Assembly: GCA_905235165.1 (NCBI GenBank)
Contig: CAJOKK010000040.1
Coordinates: 1-14,902 of the forward strand
From: an uncultured Atopobiaceae bacterium
GTDB taxonomy: Bacteria; Actinomycetota; Coriobacteriia; Coriobacteriales; Atopobiaceae
DNA: 14,902 bases
Reading direction: 5' to 3'
Both the position numbers and the translations under genes were made by a program. The notes beneath the pieces are model-generated. The model was given only the letters and a program-made list of their open reading frames with translations. It was not told the DNA's origin and did no database searches. Shown one piece after another: positions 7,451 to 14,309 of the stretch; position 1 is the first letter of the stretch; each line of letters begins with the position of its first letter.

Positions 7451-8359
7451 ATGGAGCTACGCGTACTCAACTACTTCCTCGTCGTTGCCCAAGAGAGCAA
7501 CATCACGACGGCTGCCGCCCGTTTGCACATCGGCCAGCCGACGCTTTCGCGTCAGCTCAAGGATCTCGAGCGCGAACTGGGCCAGAGCCTCTTTGTGAGG
7601 CAGTCGCACGGCATCCGCCTCACCGAGGAGGGTCGTTTGCTGCAGAGCTATGCCACGCAGATGGTTGAGCTGGCCAATCGCGTTGAGCGTGACTTTGCCA
7701 GCATGAGCCTTGAGCCCAAGCCCTTGGGAGAGGTGCGTCTGGGCGGTATCGATGCCTACTTTGACCTGCTGGCGGAGTTCTCCAAGCTTGCTCGTGACGA
7801 GCAGCCCACGCTCACCATTCACTATTCGCCCTGTTCCGCTACGGACGCGCTCGCCCTTGTCGACCACGGCCTTCTCGATTTCGCGCTCGTCTCCTCGCAG
7901 GCGAATCTCTCGCACTATGCCACGCTTGAGATGCCGCGTTCCTGGTCTTGGATCGCTTACATGAGGGAAGACCATCCTCTGGCAAACAAGGACAAGATCA
8001 CGCGAGAAGATCTGGCGGGCCAGTCGCTTTTGACCTATGACCAGGCGCTCAAGGCCCCCTTTGAGGATGATGTCGTGGCGGCGTGGCTTGGTGAAGACTT
8101 CTCCAACGTCACCATTGCAGCAACGTCGAACCTCTCTTCCATGCTTCGTGGTTTCGCGAGCGAAGGATTGGGAATACTCCTTACTTGGGGTCGGCCGAGA
8201 GAGGCACCAGAGCCGGGAATGGCGGTAGTGCCCTTGGATCCGCCCATCGAGGAGCGAGGCGTCATCGCGTGGGCGCAGGATCGTCCGCTTACCGACGCTG
8301 CTGCCTACATGCTCGAAAAAGGGCGCCAACTGGCGGTGAACGCGACGCTCGGCGAATAA
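7451..8359 (+). CDS. LysR-family transcriptional regulator
   Basis: This 302-aa DNA-binding regulator has the canonical N-terminal winged helix-turn-helix (residues about 1-60): LNYFLVVAQESNITTAAARL, then a recognition helix QPTLSRQLKDLERELG and LFVR. A linker helix follows, and a type 2 periplasmic-binding-protein-like effector domain occupies about 90-295 (LGEVRLGGIDAYFD, YMREDHPLA, GLGILLTWG). The effector is unknown. AGGGA lies a few bases before ATG 7451. The gene is divergent from the ABC importer operon, across a 631-bp spacer, and in line with the PTS operon that starts 202 bp downstream, so it could control either; classical LysR logic favours the divergent importer genes. Confidence 0.93.
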   Translation: MELRVLNYFLVVAQESNITTAAARLHIGQPTLSRQLKDLERELGQSLFVRQSHGIRLTEEGRLLQSYATQMVELANRVERDFASMSLEPKPLGEVRLGGIDAYFDLLAEFSKLARDEQPTLTIHYSPCSATDALALVDHGLLDFALVSSQANLSHYATLEMPRSWSWIAYMREDHPLANKDKITREDLAGQSLLTYDQALKAPFEDDVVAAWLGEDFSNVTIAATSNLSSMLRGFASEGLGILLTWGRPREAPEPGMAVVPLDPPIEERGVIAWAQDRPLTDAAAYMLEKGRQLAVNATLGE

Positions 8360-8398
8360 AAATCGAGAGCAAAGAGTAAATCCCAAGCTATAGCGGCT

Positions 8399-8413
8399 AT
8401 GCCTAAAAGGCAT
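8399..8413 (+). terminator. Short hairpin after the LysR gene
   Basis: ATGCCT, loop AAA and AGGCAT form a perfect 6-bp stem 40 nt after the LysR stop. There is no T-run after it, so it is at best a weak terminator. Confidence 0.3.
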
Positions 8414-8484
8414 GTCAACTTATCTCAAATAAGCATTTCATTTTCGTCCCTACTTACGTAAAATTTGCACATAAGTGTAGGAAT

Positions 8485-8518
8485 TGTAGAGTGGCTGACT
8501 GCGGCTCTTCGCTCTACA
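8485..8518 (+). promoter_or_regulatory. Leader hairpin upstream of the PTS operon
   Basis: TGTAGAG (8485-8491) and CTCTACA (8512-8518) form a perfect 7-bp stem enclosing 20 nt, ending 43 nt before the IIAB start codon. It could be a 5'-leader structure or a protein-binding palindrome. TTACGTAA (8454-8461) just upstream is a perfect 8-bp palindrome. The strong ribosome site AAAGGAGGT (8547-8555) follows, 6 nt before the ATG. Confidence 0.3.
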
Positions 8519-8561
8519 CAAGGGGAAAGAGAAGTCGATTGCACGTAAAGGAGGTAGGTTG

Positions 8562-9560
8562 ATGGTAGGTATTGTTCTTGCCAGTCACGGTAGGTTCTCC
8601 ATGGGAATCAAAGAGTCGGGTCAGATGATCTTTGGTCCTCAGGAAGCCCTGGTTGCAGTCGTCCTTACGCCCGAGATGGGTCCCGAGGACTTCCGTAACA
8701 AGGTGCTGGCGGCCATCGAGGCGCTGGGTAATCCAGAGCAAATCTTGTTCCTGGTTGATCTTTGGGGTGGTACGCCCTTCAACCAGATCAGCACGCTCAT
8801 CGAGGAGCGCGGTGGCGAGGACTGGGTGGCTGTCACGGGTCTGAGCCTTCCGATGCTCGTCGAGGCCCTTGGCGACCGCATGGGCATGAATACGGCCAAG
8901 GAGATTGCTCAGGCAATCAAGCCCGAGGCCAAGGCCGCCGTGCGCATCATCCCGGCGGGTTGTGAGATCGAGGACGCCGCTCCGGCTGCCGCAGCCGCTG
9001 CTGCCGCCCCCGCAGCTGCCATTCCCGAGGGAACGGTTCTTGGCGACGGTCATATTGACATCGCCTTTGCGCGCGTCGATACGCGCCTGCTCCACGGTCA
9101 GGTGGCAACTACCGTCACCAAGCAGGTTAACCCTGACCGCATCATCGTCTGCTCCGACAACGTTGCTCGCGATGACCTCCGTAAGTCCATGATCGAGCAG
9201 GCGGCCCCTCCTGGAGTCAAGGCTCACGTCGTTCCCATCGACAAGATGATCGCAGTCTCCAAGGATCCGCGCTTCGGTGCTACCCGCGCCATGCTCCTCT
9301 TCGAGACGCCGCAGGATCTGCTGCGCGCTGTTGAGGGCGGAGTCGACATCAAGGAAGTCAACCTGGGTTCCATGGCCCACTCGAAGGGCAAGGTTGTCGT
9401 TACCAACGCAATCGCTATGGATCAGGACGACGTCGACACGCTCGAGAAGCTCGCTTCCAAGGGCATCAAGTTCGACGTCCGCAAGGTTCCCGCAGATTCG
9501 CCTGAGCCGTTCGATGCCGTCATTAAGAAGGCTAAGTCCGAGCTCGCGGCCCAGAAGTAG
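8562..9560 (+). CDS. manL: Mannose-family PTS fused IIAB component
   Basis: This 332-aa cytoplasmic phosphocarrier accepts phosphate from HPr on its IIA domain and passes it to its IIB domain for sugar phosphorylation during uptake. IIA occupies about residues 1-125, with the active-site His9 in VLASHGRFS and the family motifs DLWGGTPFNQ and VTGLSLPMLVE. A flexible Ala/Pro linker (about 138-156) contains a run of eight Ala. IIB occupies about 163-325 with FARVDTRLLHGQV, where His178 is the phosphorylated residue. ATG 8562 has an ideal AAAGGAGGT 6 nt upstream; TTG 8559 directly precedes it and is less likely. IIC starts 17 nt downstream. The fused layout is the ManX/ManL type; the true sugar (mannose, glucose, fructose or an amino sugar) is not determinable. 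Confidence 0.94.
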   Translation: MVGIVLASHGRFSMGIKESGQMIFGPQEALVAVVLTPEMGPEDFRNKVLAAIEALGNPEQILFLVDLWGGTPFNQISTLIEERGGEDWVAVTGLSLPMLVEALGDRMGMNTAKEIAQAIKPEAKAAVRIIPAGCEIEDAAPAAAAAAAAPAAAIPEGTVLGDGHIDIAFARVDTRLLHGQVATTVTKQVNPDRIIVCSDNVARDDLRKSMIEQAAPPGVKAHVVPIDKMIAVSKDPRFGATRAMLLFETPQDLLRAVEGGVDIKEVNLGSMAHSKGKVVVTNAIAMDQDDVDTLEKLASKGIKFDVRKVPADSPEPFDAVIKKAKSELAAQK

Positions 9561-9577
9561 CAAAAGGAGGATCACGT

Positions 9578-10415
9578 ATGAATCCCATTTCTATCGTACT
9601 CGTCATCCTCGTCGCCCTCCTTGCTGGTATGGAAGGCGTTCTTGACGAGTGGCAGTTCCACCAGCCGCTGGTGGCCTGCACCCTTATTGGTCTGGTTACC
9701 GGTCACATCCAGGAGGGCATCCTCCTCGGTGGCTCCCTTCAGATGATGGCCCTTGGTTGGGCAAACGTCGGCGCCGCTGTGGCACCTGACGCGGCACTGG
9801 CTTCCGTGGCCTCCGCCATCATCATGGTCCAGGGCCTCAGCGGTGGTAGCGCTGACACCCAGACCGCCATCACGACCGCTATCGCACTCGCCGTGCCTCT
9901 GTCGGTCGCTGGTCTGTTCCTGACCATGCTTTGCCGTACCGCGGCTATCCCCATCGTTCACTTCATGGACGCTGCTGCCGAGACCGGCAACTTCCGCGCC
10001 ATCGAGATGTGGCAGATCATCGCCATCCTCATGCAGGGCGTTCGTATCGCCATCCCCGCTGCGCTGCTCTGCGCCGTTCCGGCTGAGGCCGTTACCGGCA
10101 TGCTGAACTCCATGCCCGAGTGGCTGTCCGGCGGCATGTCCGTCGGCGGCGGCATGGTTGTCCGTCGGCGGCGGCATGGTTGCTGCAGTCGGTTACGCAA
10201 TGGTCATCAACATGATGGCCGCCCCCGAGGTCTGGCCCTTCTTCGCACTCGGCTTCATCGTCGCCTGCATCCCCGACCTGACCCTCATCGCCCTTGGTGG
10301 CGTTGGCCTGTCCCTGGCCATCATCTACCTTGGCCTCAAGGACTACGCCAAGCAGAATGGTGGTAGCGGTGCCGGCTCGGGTGACCCCCTCGGCGACATT
10401 CTCAACGACTACTAA
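9578..10415 (+). pseudogene. manM: Mannose-family PTS IIC, frameshifted by a 22-bp tandem duplication
   Basis: This gene encodes the IIC membrane subunit of the sugar channel. It begins MNPISIVLVILVALLAGMEG after AAAAGGAGG, and contains family motifs such as GHIQEGILLGGSLQMMALGW and multiple membrane helices. About 194 residues are in frame. Then a 22-bp unit starting TCCGTCGG (10139-10160) is repeated exactly at 10161-10182, shifting the frame by one. As read, translation continues out of frame into an Arg-rich tail and stops at 10366. The correct continuation (AAVGYAMVINMMAAPEVWPF to ILNDY) lies in another frame ending at 10415. Removing one 22-bp copy restores a seamless 271-aa protein, the normal family length. 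The cause may be real mutation or an assembly error. Confidence 0.9.
10139..10182 (+). repeat. Perfect 22-bp tandem duplication inside IIC
   Basis: Positions 10139-10160 and 10161-10182 are identical. The duplicated protein motif would be SVGGGMV. Because 22 is not a multiple of three, the copy breaks the reading frame. Confidence 0.97.
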
Positions 10416-10448
10416 GATCTACGAGCCAACTAAGGAGTGTGATAACAA

Positions 10449-11367
10449 ATGGCAGAGCATACCGATAAGAATCAGATTCAGCTTAGCAAGAGCGATCGTA
10501 TCGCCGTCTGCATGCGTCACCAGTACCTGCAGGGCTCGTGGAACTTCGAGCGTATGCAGAATGGTGGCTGGTGCTACTCGATGATCCCCGCCATCAAGGC
10601 CCTTTATCCCAAGAAGGACGACCAGATCGCGGCTCTCAAGCGTCACCTTGAGTTCTACAACACCCACCCCTACGTTTCCGCACCCGTCATGGGCGTTACC
10701 CTCGCACTCGAGGAGGAGCGCGCTAACGGTGCCGACATTAACGACCAGGCTATCCAGGGCGTTAAGGTTGGTATGATGGGCCCGCTGCCCCGTCTTCTGG
10801 TTCACCATCCGCCCGATCCTCGGTGCTCTTGGTGCATCCCTTGCTCTCGGTGGCTCCCTCATGGGTCCGCTGCTCTTCTTCATCGTGTGGAACCTCATCC
10901 GTATCGCCTTCCTGTGGTACACGCAGGAGTTTGGCTACAACGTGGGTACCACCATTGCTCAGGACCTTTCCGGTGGCATGCTCGGCAGGATTACCGAGGG
11001 CGCTTCCATCCTGGGTATGTTCATCATTGGTGCCCTTGTTCAGCGCTGGGTTTCCATCACCTTCACCCCGATCGTCTCCACGGTCACGCAGTCCGATGGC
11101 GCCTACATCAAGTGGGAGGAGCTCCCGGCTGGTGCTGACGGCATCAAGGCTGCCCTCGAGCAGTACTCTGCTCTTGGCCCCAACGCCCTGAACGTCGAGA
11201 AGGTCACCACCCTTCAGCAGAACCTCGACCAGCTGATTCCTGGTCTCGCCGCACTGCTCCTCACGCTGCTGTGCTGCAAGCTCCTGAAGAAGGGCGTCTC
11301 CCCGATCGTCATCATCCTGGCGCTCTTCGCTCTGGGTATCTGCGGTCGCGTTCTCGGCTTCATGTAA
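10449..11367 (+). pseudogene. manN: Mannose-family PTS IID, frameshifted by an apparent 14-bp deletion
   Basis: This gene encodes the IID membrane subunit that pairs with IIC. It starts MAEHTDKNQ after AAGGAG, and reads in frame through typical IID text: a QGSWNFERMQNGGW segment, HLEFYNTHPY, LALEEERANG, GVKVGMMGPL (to about 10787). The expected next residues of the family, AGVGDP before VFWF, are missing: frame 1 resumes at CCC GTC TTC TGG (10789 onward) with PVFWFTIRPILGALG and continues to the stop at 11367. One extra base and about five missing codons fit a 14-bp deletion. As read, the first frame ends at 11138 in unrelated residues. Restored, the protein would be about 310 aa. Mutation and assembly error are both possible. 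Confidence 0.88.
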
Positions 11368-11422
11368 GATCTCCGAACGCTCGGCCTACCTTGCCGTTCT
11401 CCTTAAGGCCTAGTGTTCATAC

Positions 11423-11464
11423 GGCGCACCTGCTGCTTTATTGCAGTGGGTGCGCCTTTCCTTT
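11423..11464 (+). terminator. Rho-independent terminator of the PTS operon
   Basis: GGCGCACC (11423-11430) pairs perfectly with GGTGCGCC (11449-11456), and the 18-nt apex can extend through CTGC/GCAG. TTTCCTTT follows directly. It lies 56 nt after the IID stop. Confidence 0.85.
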
Positions 11465-11518
11465 ACGCTTATACAGCTAGTTGCGGGCTGCGAATGGGCC
11501 CGATGTCTCGTGCAAATC

Positions 11519-11537
11519 AGACGCCCTCCCGGCGTCT
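11519..11537 (+). promoter_or_regulatory. Leader hairpin before manO
   Basis: AGACGCC, loop CTCCC and GGCGTCT form a perfect 7-bp stem ending 20 nt before the DUF956 start codon, upstream of its GAGG ribosome site. With no T-run it is more likely a leader structure than a terminator; its role is unknown. Confidence 0.35.
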
Positions 11538-11557
11538 CTCGCCTGTGAGGAATCCCT

Positions 11558-11953
11558 ATGGCTCAATCGATGAACAGCTCCGTTGACTACGTGGTGAGTG
11601 CCACGTCCTTTGCCGGCCTCGGCACCTACGGGAGCATGATGGTGGGCAACAAGGCGCTTGAGTTCTATAACGAGCGCAACCCCGAAGACTATATCCAGAT
11701 TCCCTGGGAAGAGGTCGACTACATCTCGGCAGAGGTGATCGGCAAGCGCATCGTTCGCTTTGCCGTCTTCATCCGTCAGGGAGGGAGCTTCTCCTTCTCG
11801 ACGCGTGACAACAAGGCTACCTTGCGGGCAATCACCGCCTATGTCGACGAGGACCGCATGCGTCGATCGATCTCCTTCCTTGACGTGGTCAAGGCGGGCT
11901 TCGGCGTTGTTGGCAGGACCATCACGAAGCCCTTCAGGAAGGGCGACAAGTAG
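11558..11953 (+). CDS. manO: DUF956 family protein, ManO-like
   Basis: This 131-aa protein matches the DUF956 family, encoded next to mannose PTS operons in many Gram-positive bacteria and thought to modulate them; its biochemical role is not established. The family pattern is clear: VDYVVSATSFAGLGTYG, ALEFYNERNPEDYIQIPWEE, VDYI, RFAVFIRQGGSFSFSTRDNK, AYVDEDRMRRSISFLDVVK and a basic C-terminus (TKPFRKGDK). The length is normal for the family, and it has no signal peptide. GAGG precedes ATG 11558 by about 9 nt. It is separated from IID by a strong terminator, so it probably needs its own promoter or read-through, and it remains intact although IIC and IID are broken. Confidence 0.9.
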   Translation: MAQSMNSSVDYVVSATSFAGLGTYGSMMVGNKALEFYNERNPEDYIQIPWEEVDYISAEVIGKRIVRFAVFIRQGGSFSFSTRDNKATLRAITAYVDEDRMRRSISFLDVVKAGFGVVGRTITKPFRKGDK

Positions 11954-11995
11954 CGTTTAAGCTTCGTCCTAAGCTGCTCTGAGGGGGAGGACTCT

Positions 11996-12700
11996 ATGTT
12001 GCTCTTGGTAGGTGCGTACCTCGCAAGCCTTCTTCCTGCCCTGGCCATGTATTGCTGGGTGCGCTCCCTCAAGTCGGATGAGGCATATCGACGCACGCTC
12101 AAGCGGGCCCTGCTGAATGGCCTTCGGTCGGTCCTTCCGGTCTTGCTTTTCTCCGGCAGCTTCGCGCTGCTCGAGAGGTTCATCGGCTTGAAGGGCGCCG
12201 ATCCGGTGTACGAGCGACTCTACCGCTGCTTTCTCGTGTTTGCCTTCTCTGAGGAGCTGGCTAAATACCTCGCCTTCAAACGTGCACTCAAGCAGGCTCG
12301 CTACGAGTTCTCGCGACTCGATGCCATTATCTTCTGCGCCATCGCCGCCTTGGGTTTTGAGCTGATTGAAAGCCTCGTCTATGCCTTTGGGACTAACGCT
12401 CCCCAGATGATTGTGCGTGGCGTCACGCTCATGCACTTTGGCTATGGCTTCATCATGGGCTATTTCGAGACGGGCTACATGAAGACCGGCGATAAGCGCC
12501 AGCTACTGGCGGGCCTGCTCATTCCGATGCTGCTCCACGGCCTCTATGACTACTCCCTCACACCGGAGCTCGAGACCCTGAATCACTACATTCCCGTCGT
12601 GGGCTTGGCGCTTGCCTTCTTCTCGATGGTGCTTGTCGTCGTCTTTATCCTCTTCGTGCGCAAGCATCGAGACGATCCGCGCTTCGCCGAGCCGCTGTAG
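11996..12700 (+). CDS. PrsW-family intramembrane metalloprotease
   Basis: This 234-aa integral membrane protein fits the PrsW/CPBP-like family of intramembrane proteases, whose founding member cleaves an anti-sigma factor in Bacillus subtilis. The family motifs appear in order: SEELAKY (Glu86, Glu87, Lys90), GFELIESLVY (Glu122, Glu125), HFGYGFIMGY (His147), and HGLYDYS (His181, Asp185). These His/Glu residues are the expected metal site. About six hydrophobic segments are visible, including a first helix at residues 1-20, one at about 45-60 and a last one at 596-region equivalents (about 198-222), before a charged C-terminus (RKHRDDPRF). GAGGGGGAGGA precedes ATG 11996. It follows manO by 42 nt on the same strand, so the two may be cotranscribed. 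No anti-sigma gene is nearby, so the substrate is unknown. Confidence 0.88.
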   Translation: MLLLVGAYLASLLPALAMYCWVRSLKSDEAYRRTLKRALLNGLRSVLPVLLFSGSFALLERFIGLKGADPVYERLYRCFLVFAFSEELAKYLAFKRALKQARYEFSRLDAIIFCAIAALGFELIESLVYAFGTNAPQMIVRGVTLMHFGYGFIMGYFETGYMKTGDKRQLLAGLLIPMLLHGLYDYSLTPELETLNHYIPVVGLALAFFSMVLVVVFILFVRKHRDDPRFAEPL

Positions 12701-12793
12701 ATTGCGGCAGGGGACAAGGACGCCTTGTCGCGGCCTTTGACCCTTGTAGATTGCGGCAGGGGACAAGGGCGCCTTGTCGCCTCTTTGGCCCTT
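12696..12793. repeat. Two tandem 49-bp hairpin repeats between convergent genes
   Basis: Copies 12696-12744 and 12745-12793 begin with the same TGTAGATTGCGGCAGGGGAC text. Each contains GACAAGG, a 3-nt loop and CCTTGTC, a perfect 7-bp stem (loops ACG and GCG). The first copy starts in the last codons of the protease gene and includes its TAG stop; the second ends in the TAA of the radical SAM gene. The array fills the whole intergenic space and probably acts as a bidirectional terminator. Confidence 0.85.
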
Positions 12794-13865
12794 AGAAGAG
12801 CGTGCCCTTGAGGCAGACCATCGGGCGGTTGTGGTCGTAGTCCCAGCTGTGATGCGCGTCGCCACGGCAGAAGCGCGCGTGCTCGCAGGAGCGGCAGGTC
12901 TCGCAGGAATCCGAGAGGTCGCGGCGAAAGAGCTCGAAGCGCTTCTCCCATACGTCACTCAGGCGATCTGTGCGGATGTTGCCTTGTATGGTCTCGCTAC
13001 GACGCTCGATGTCCAGACAGGCCCCGATGTCGCCATTCGCCATGATTGAGGCCGTGTAGATGCCGGCGTTGCAGAGCCAGTACCACTCGCGGACTTCGGC
13101 CTCGTATTCCAGGCCCAGATAGTGGCTGCAGCCATACTCCAAAGGATAGCCCGCAGCGCGCTTCTCGCGGATGAAGTCGAGCAGGCGCACGTAGTCCTCG
13201 CGCGTGAGCATGAGGTCTTGGTGGCGCAGGGCTCGTCCGATGGGTTCCAAGTTGACGATGCGCCAAGAGTCGATGTCCAAGCCGTCCATGATGGCGAAGA
13301 GCTCGTCAAGCTGGTCAAGGTTAGCGTGGTTGACCACGGTGGTCACCTGGACGTTCTGGAAGGCGTTAGTGTCGATGAGGTTCTGGATGCCGGCCATGGC
13401 ACGGTCGTAGGCACCTACGAGGCCGCGGAGCGCGTCGTGCGTCTCGCGCAGGCCATCAATCGAGACCGAGATGGTGCCCATGCCCGTCTCGGCGAGACGA
13501 CGCGCGATTTCGGGCGTGACCAAGGTGGCGTTGCTCGTCATCCCCCAGTGAAAACCCGCCTCGCGTGCGTGCTCCATGATGGTGAAGAAGTCGTCTCTGA
13601 GAAGGGGCTCACCACCCGTAATGCAGAGCAGCATGTGCGAGATATCGAAGTCGCGCTTCACCTGGTCGATGATGCCGATCCATTCGTCGCAGGTCAGCTC
13701 ATCTGCACGAGCGGCCGTGCAGGAGCTTCCGCAGTGGAAGCAGTGCTCGTTGCAGGCGAGTGTGAGCTCGAAGAAGAGCCTGCGGAGCTCGGGCTTGTCG
13801 TAGAGCTTGTGGACGTGGTTGGCGAGCCTACTCAGATGTTCCGTCTTGACCTGCGCGATGCTCAT
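12792..13865 (-). CDS. Radical SAM/SPASM peptide- or protein-modifying enzyme
   Basis: This 357-aa enzyme should cleave S-adenosylmethionine to make a 5'-deoxyadenosyl radical. The SAM-cluster motif is C38-NEH-C42-FH-C45 (CX3CX2C), followed by GGEPLL (84-89) and further radical SAM core motifs (SNATL 111-115, SVSIDG 133-138). A C-terminal SPASM-type region carries C265, C283 (CX12GX4C), C321, C324, C327, C333 and C351, enough for auxiliary iron-sulfur clusters. The ending GDAHHSWDYDHNRP before the last Cys recalls, from memory, the NCBIfam family paired with a putative lipoprotein. The frame is open to 13964, but ATG 13865 has AAGGAAG upstream. It overlaps the preceding lipoprotein gene by 38 nt, so the lipoprotein is the likely substrate. 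The reaction is unknown. Confidence 0.9.
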   Translation of the reverse strand: MSIAQVKTEHLSRLANHVHKLYDKPELRRLFFELTLACNEHCFHCGSSCTAARADELTCDEWIGIIDQVKRDFDISHMLLCITGGEPLLRDDFFTIMEHAREAGFHWGMTSNATLVTPEIARRLAETGMGTISVSIDGLRETHDALRGLVGAYDRAMAGIQNLIDTNAFQNVQVTTVVNHANLDQLDELFAIMDGLDIDSWRIVNLEPIGRALRHQDLMLTREDYVRLLDFIREKRAAGYPLEYGCSHYLGLEYEAEVREWYWLCNAGIYTASIMANGDIGACLDIERRSETIQGNIRTDRLSDVWEKRFELFRRDLSDSCETCRSCEHARFCRGDAHHSWDYDHNRPMVCLKGTLF

Positions 13866-14178
13866 CGTCGCTTCCTTGTTGCTCGTCGGGCGTATTGGTT
13901 TCGTCGGAACTGTCTTCAGAATTGCCTTCTTCCCCGAGCTCCTCGAAGTACTCGGGCGGGCCATAGAGCGATATGGGCTCGTTCATCTCTTCGTTAAACC
14001 CATCGCCCCTGCCGGGCGGGCCATACACGTCGACGGGCTCATTTTGACTAGGGTCATAGGAGCCGGGGGAATCGGGGACGTTCGCCTGATTATTGCAGCT
14101 GGTGAGGCAGGGCATCGAGGCGCTGAGCGCGGCAATGATGCCTGCAGCGGTGATTTGCTTGCGTGTGGGTTTTTTCAT
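13828..14178 (-). CDS. Small lipoprotein with two NEP..YGPP repeats, candidate radical SAM substrate
   Basis: This 116-aa protein starts MKKPTRKQIT, has a hydrophobic segment (11-24) and a lipobox LTSC with Cys28, so it should be lipid-anchored outside the cytoplasmic membrane. The mature part holds two copies of a 10-residue motif, NEPVDVYGPP (46-55) and NEPISLYGPP (66-75), spaced exactly 20 residues apart. The rest is very acidic and low in complexity (Asp, Glu, Ser, Gly). GGAGG lies 6 nt before ATG 14178. The gene is followed by the radical SAM gene with a 38-nt overlap. I infer that the conserved Tyr/Pro-rich repeats are modified by that enzyme before or during export. It could instead be a lipoprotein with another function. 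Confidence 0.85.
   Translation of the reverse strand: MKKPTRKQITAAGIIAALSASMPCLTSCNNQANVPDSPGSYDPSQNEPVDVYGPPGRGDGFNEEMNEPISLYGPPEYFEELGEEGNSEDSSDETNTPDEQQGSDDEHRAGQDGTSE
13954..13983 (-). repeat. Repeat unit 2 of the YGPP lipoprotein
   Basis: This encodes NEPISLYGPP, residues 66-75. Unit 1 is at 14014-14043 (NEPVDVYGPP, residues 46-55). The DNA of the units shares GAGCCC and TATGGCCCGCCC and is 60 nt apart. Confidence 0.9.
14014..14043 (-). repeat. Repeat unit 1 of the YGPP lipoprotein
   Basis: This encodes NEPVDVYGPP, residues 46-55, upstream of unit 2 and in the same frame, as expected of an internal duplication. Confidence 0.9.
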
Positions 14179-14211
14179 GGCGCACCTCCGAAGGCTCGCA
14201 GCTCACGGCTC

Positions 14212-14240
14212 ATTGTAACGCGCAGGTGCGGCCCTATGTT
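14212..14240. promoter_or_regulatory. Overlapping divergent promoter candidates
   Basis: On the plus strand TTGTAA (14213-14218) and TATGTT (14235-14240) have a 16-bp spacer and would drive the deformylase-like gene. On the minus strand TACAAT (14217-14212) is a good -10 for the lipoprotein gene, though its -35 is poor. The two would overlap, which could link expression of the two sides. Confidence 0.35.
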
Positions 14241-14309
14241 AGGATGGGTGCGTTTGAAGATGCACGAGCGCCGCTTGCCGGCGTCTCGAGTCCAAAAGAA
14301 AGGAACATC

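Noticed and set aside
7457..8413. Open 318-codon frame on the minus strand
   Set aside because: It lies opposite the LysR gene, which has clear domain structure; the antisense frame results from high-GC codon use.
8514..9575. Open 353-codon frame on the minus strand
   Set aside because: It is antisense to the IIAB gene, has Asp/Leu/Gly-rich text with no family pattern, and lacks its own ribosome site; the plus-strand protein is unmistakable.
13866..13964. Longer N-terminus for the radical SAM enzyme
   Set aside because: The extra 33 residues are basic, low-complexity text lying inside the lipoprotein gene; the start at 13865 has a ribosome site and fits the family.
13122..13997. Open 291-codon frame on the plus strand
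   Set aside because: It is antisense to the radical SAM gene, whose motifs are all intact; its Val/Asp/Glu-rich text matches no family.
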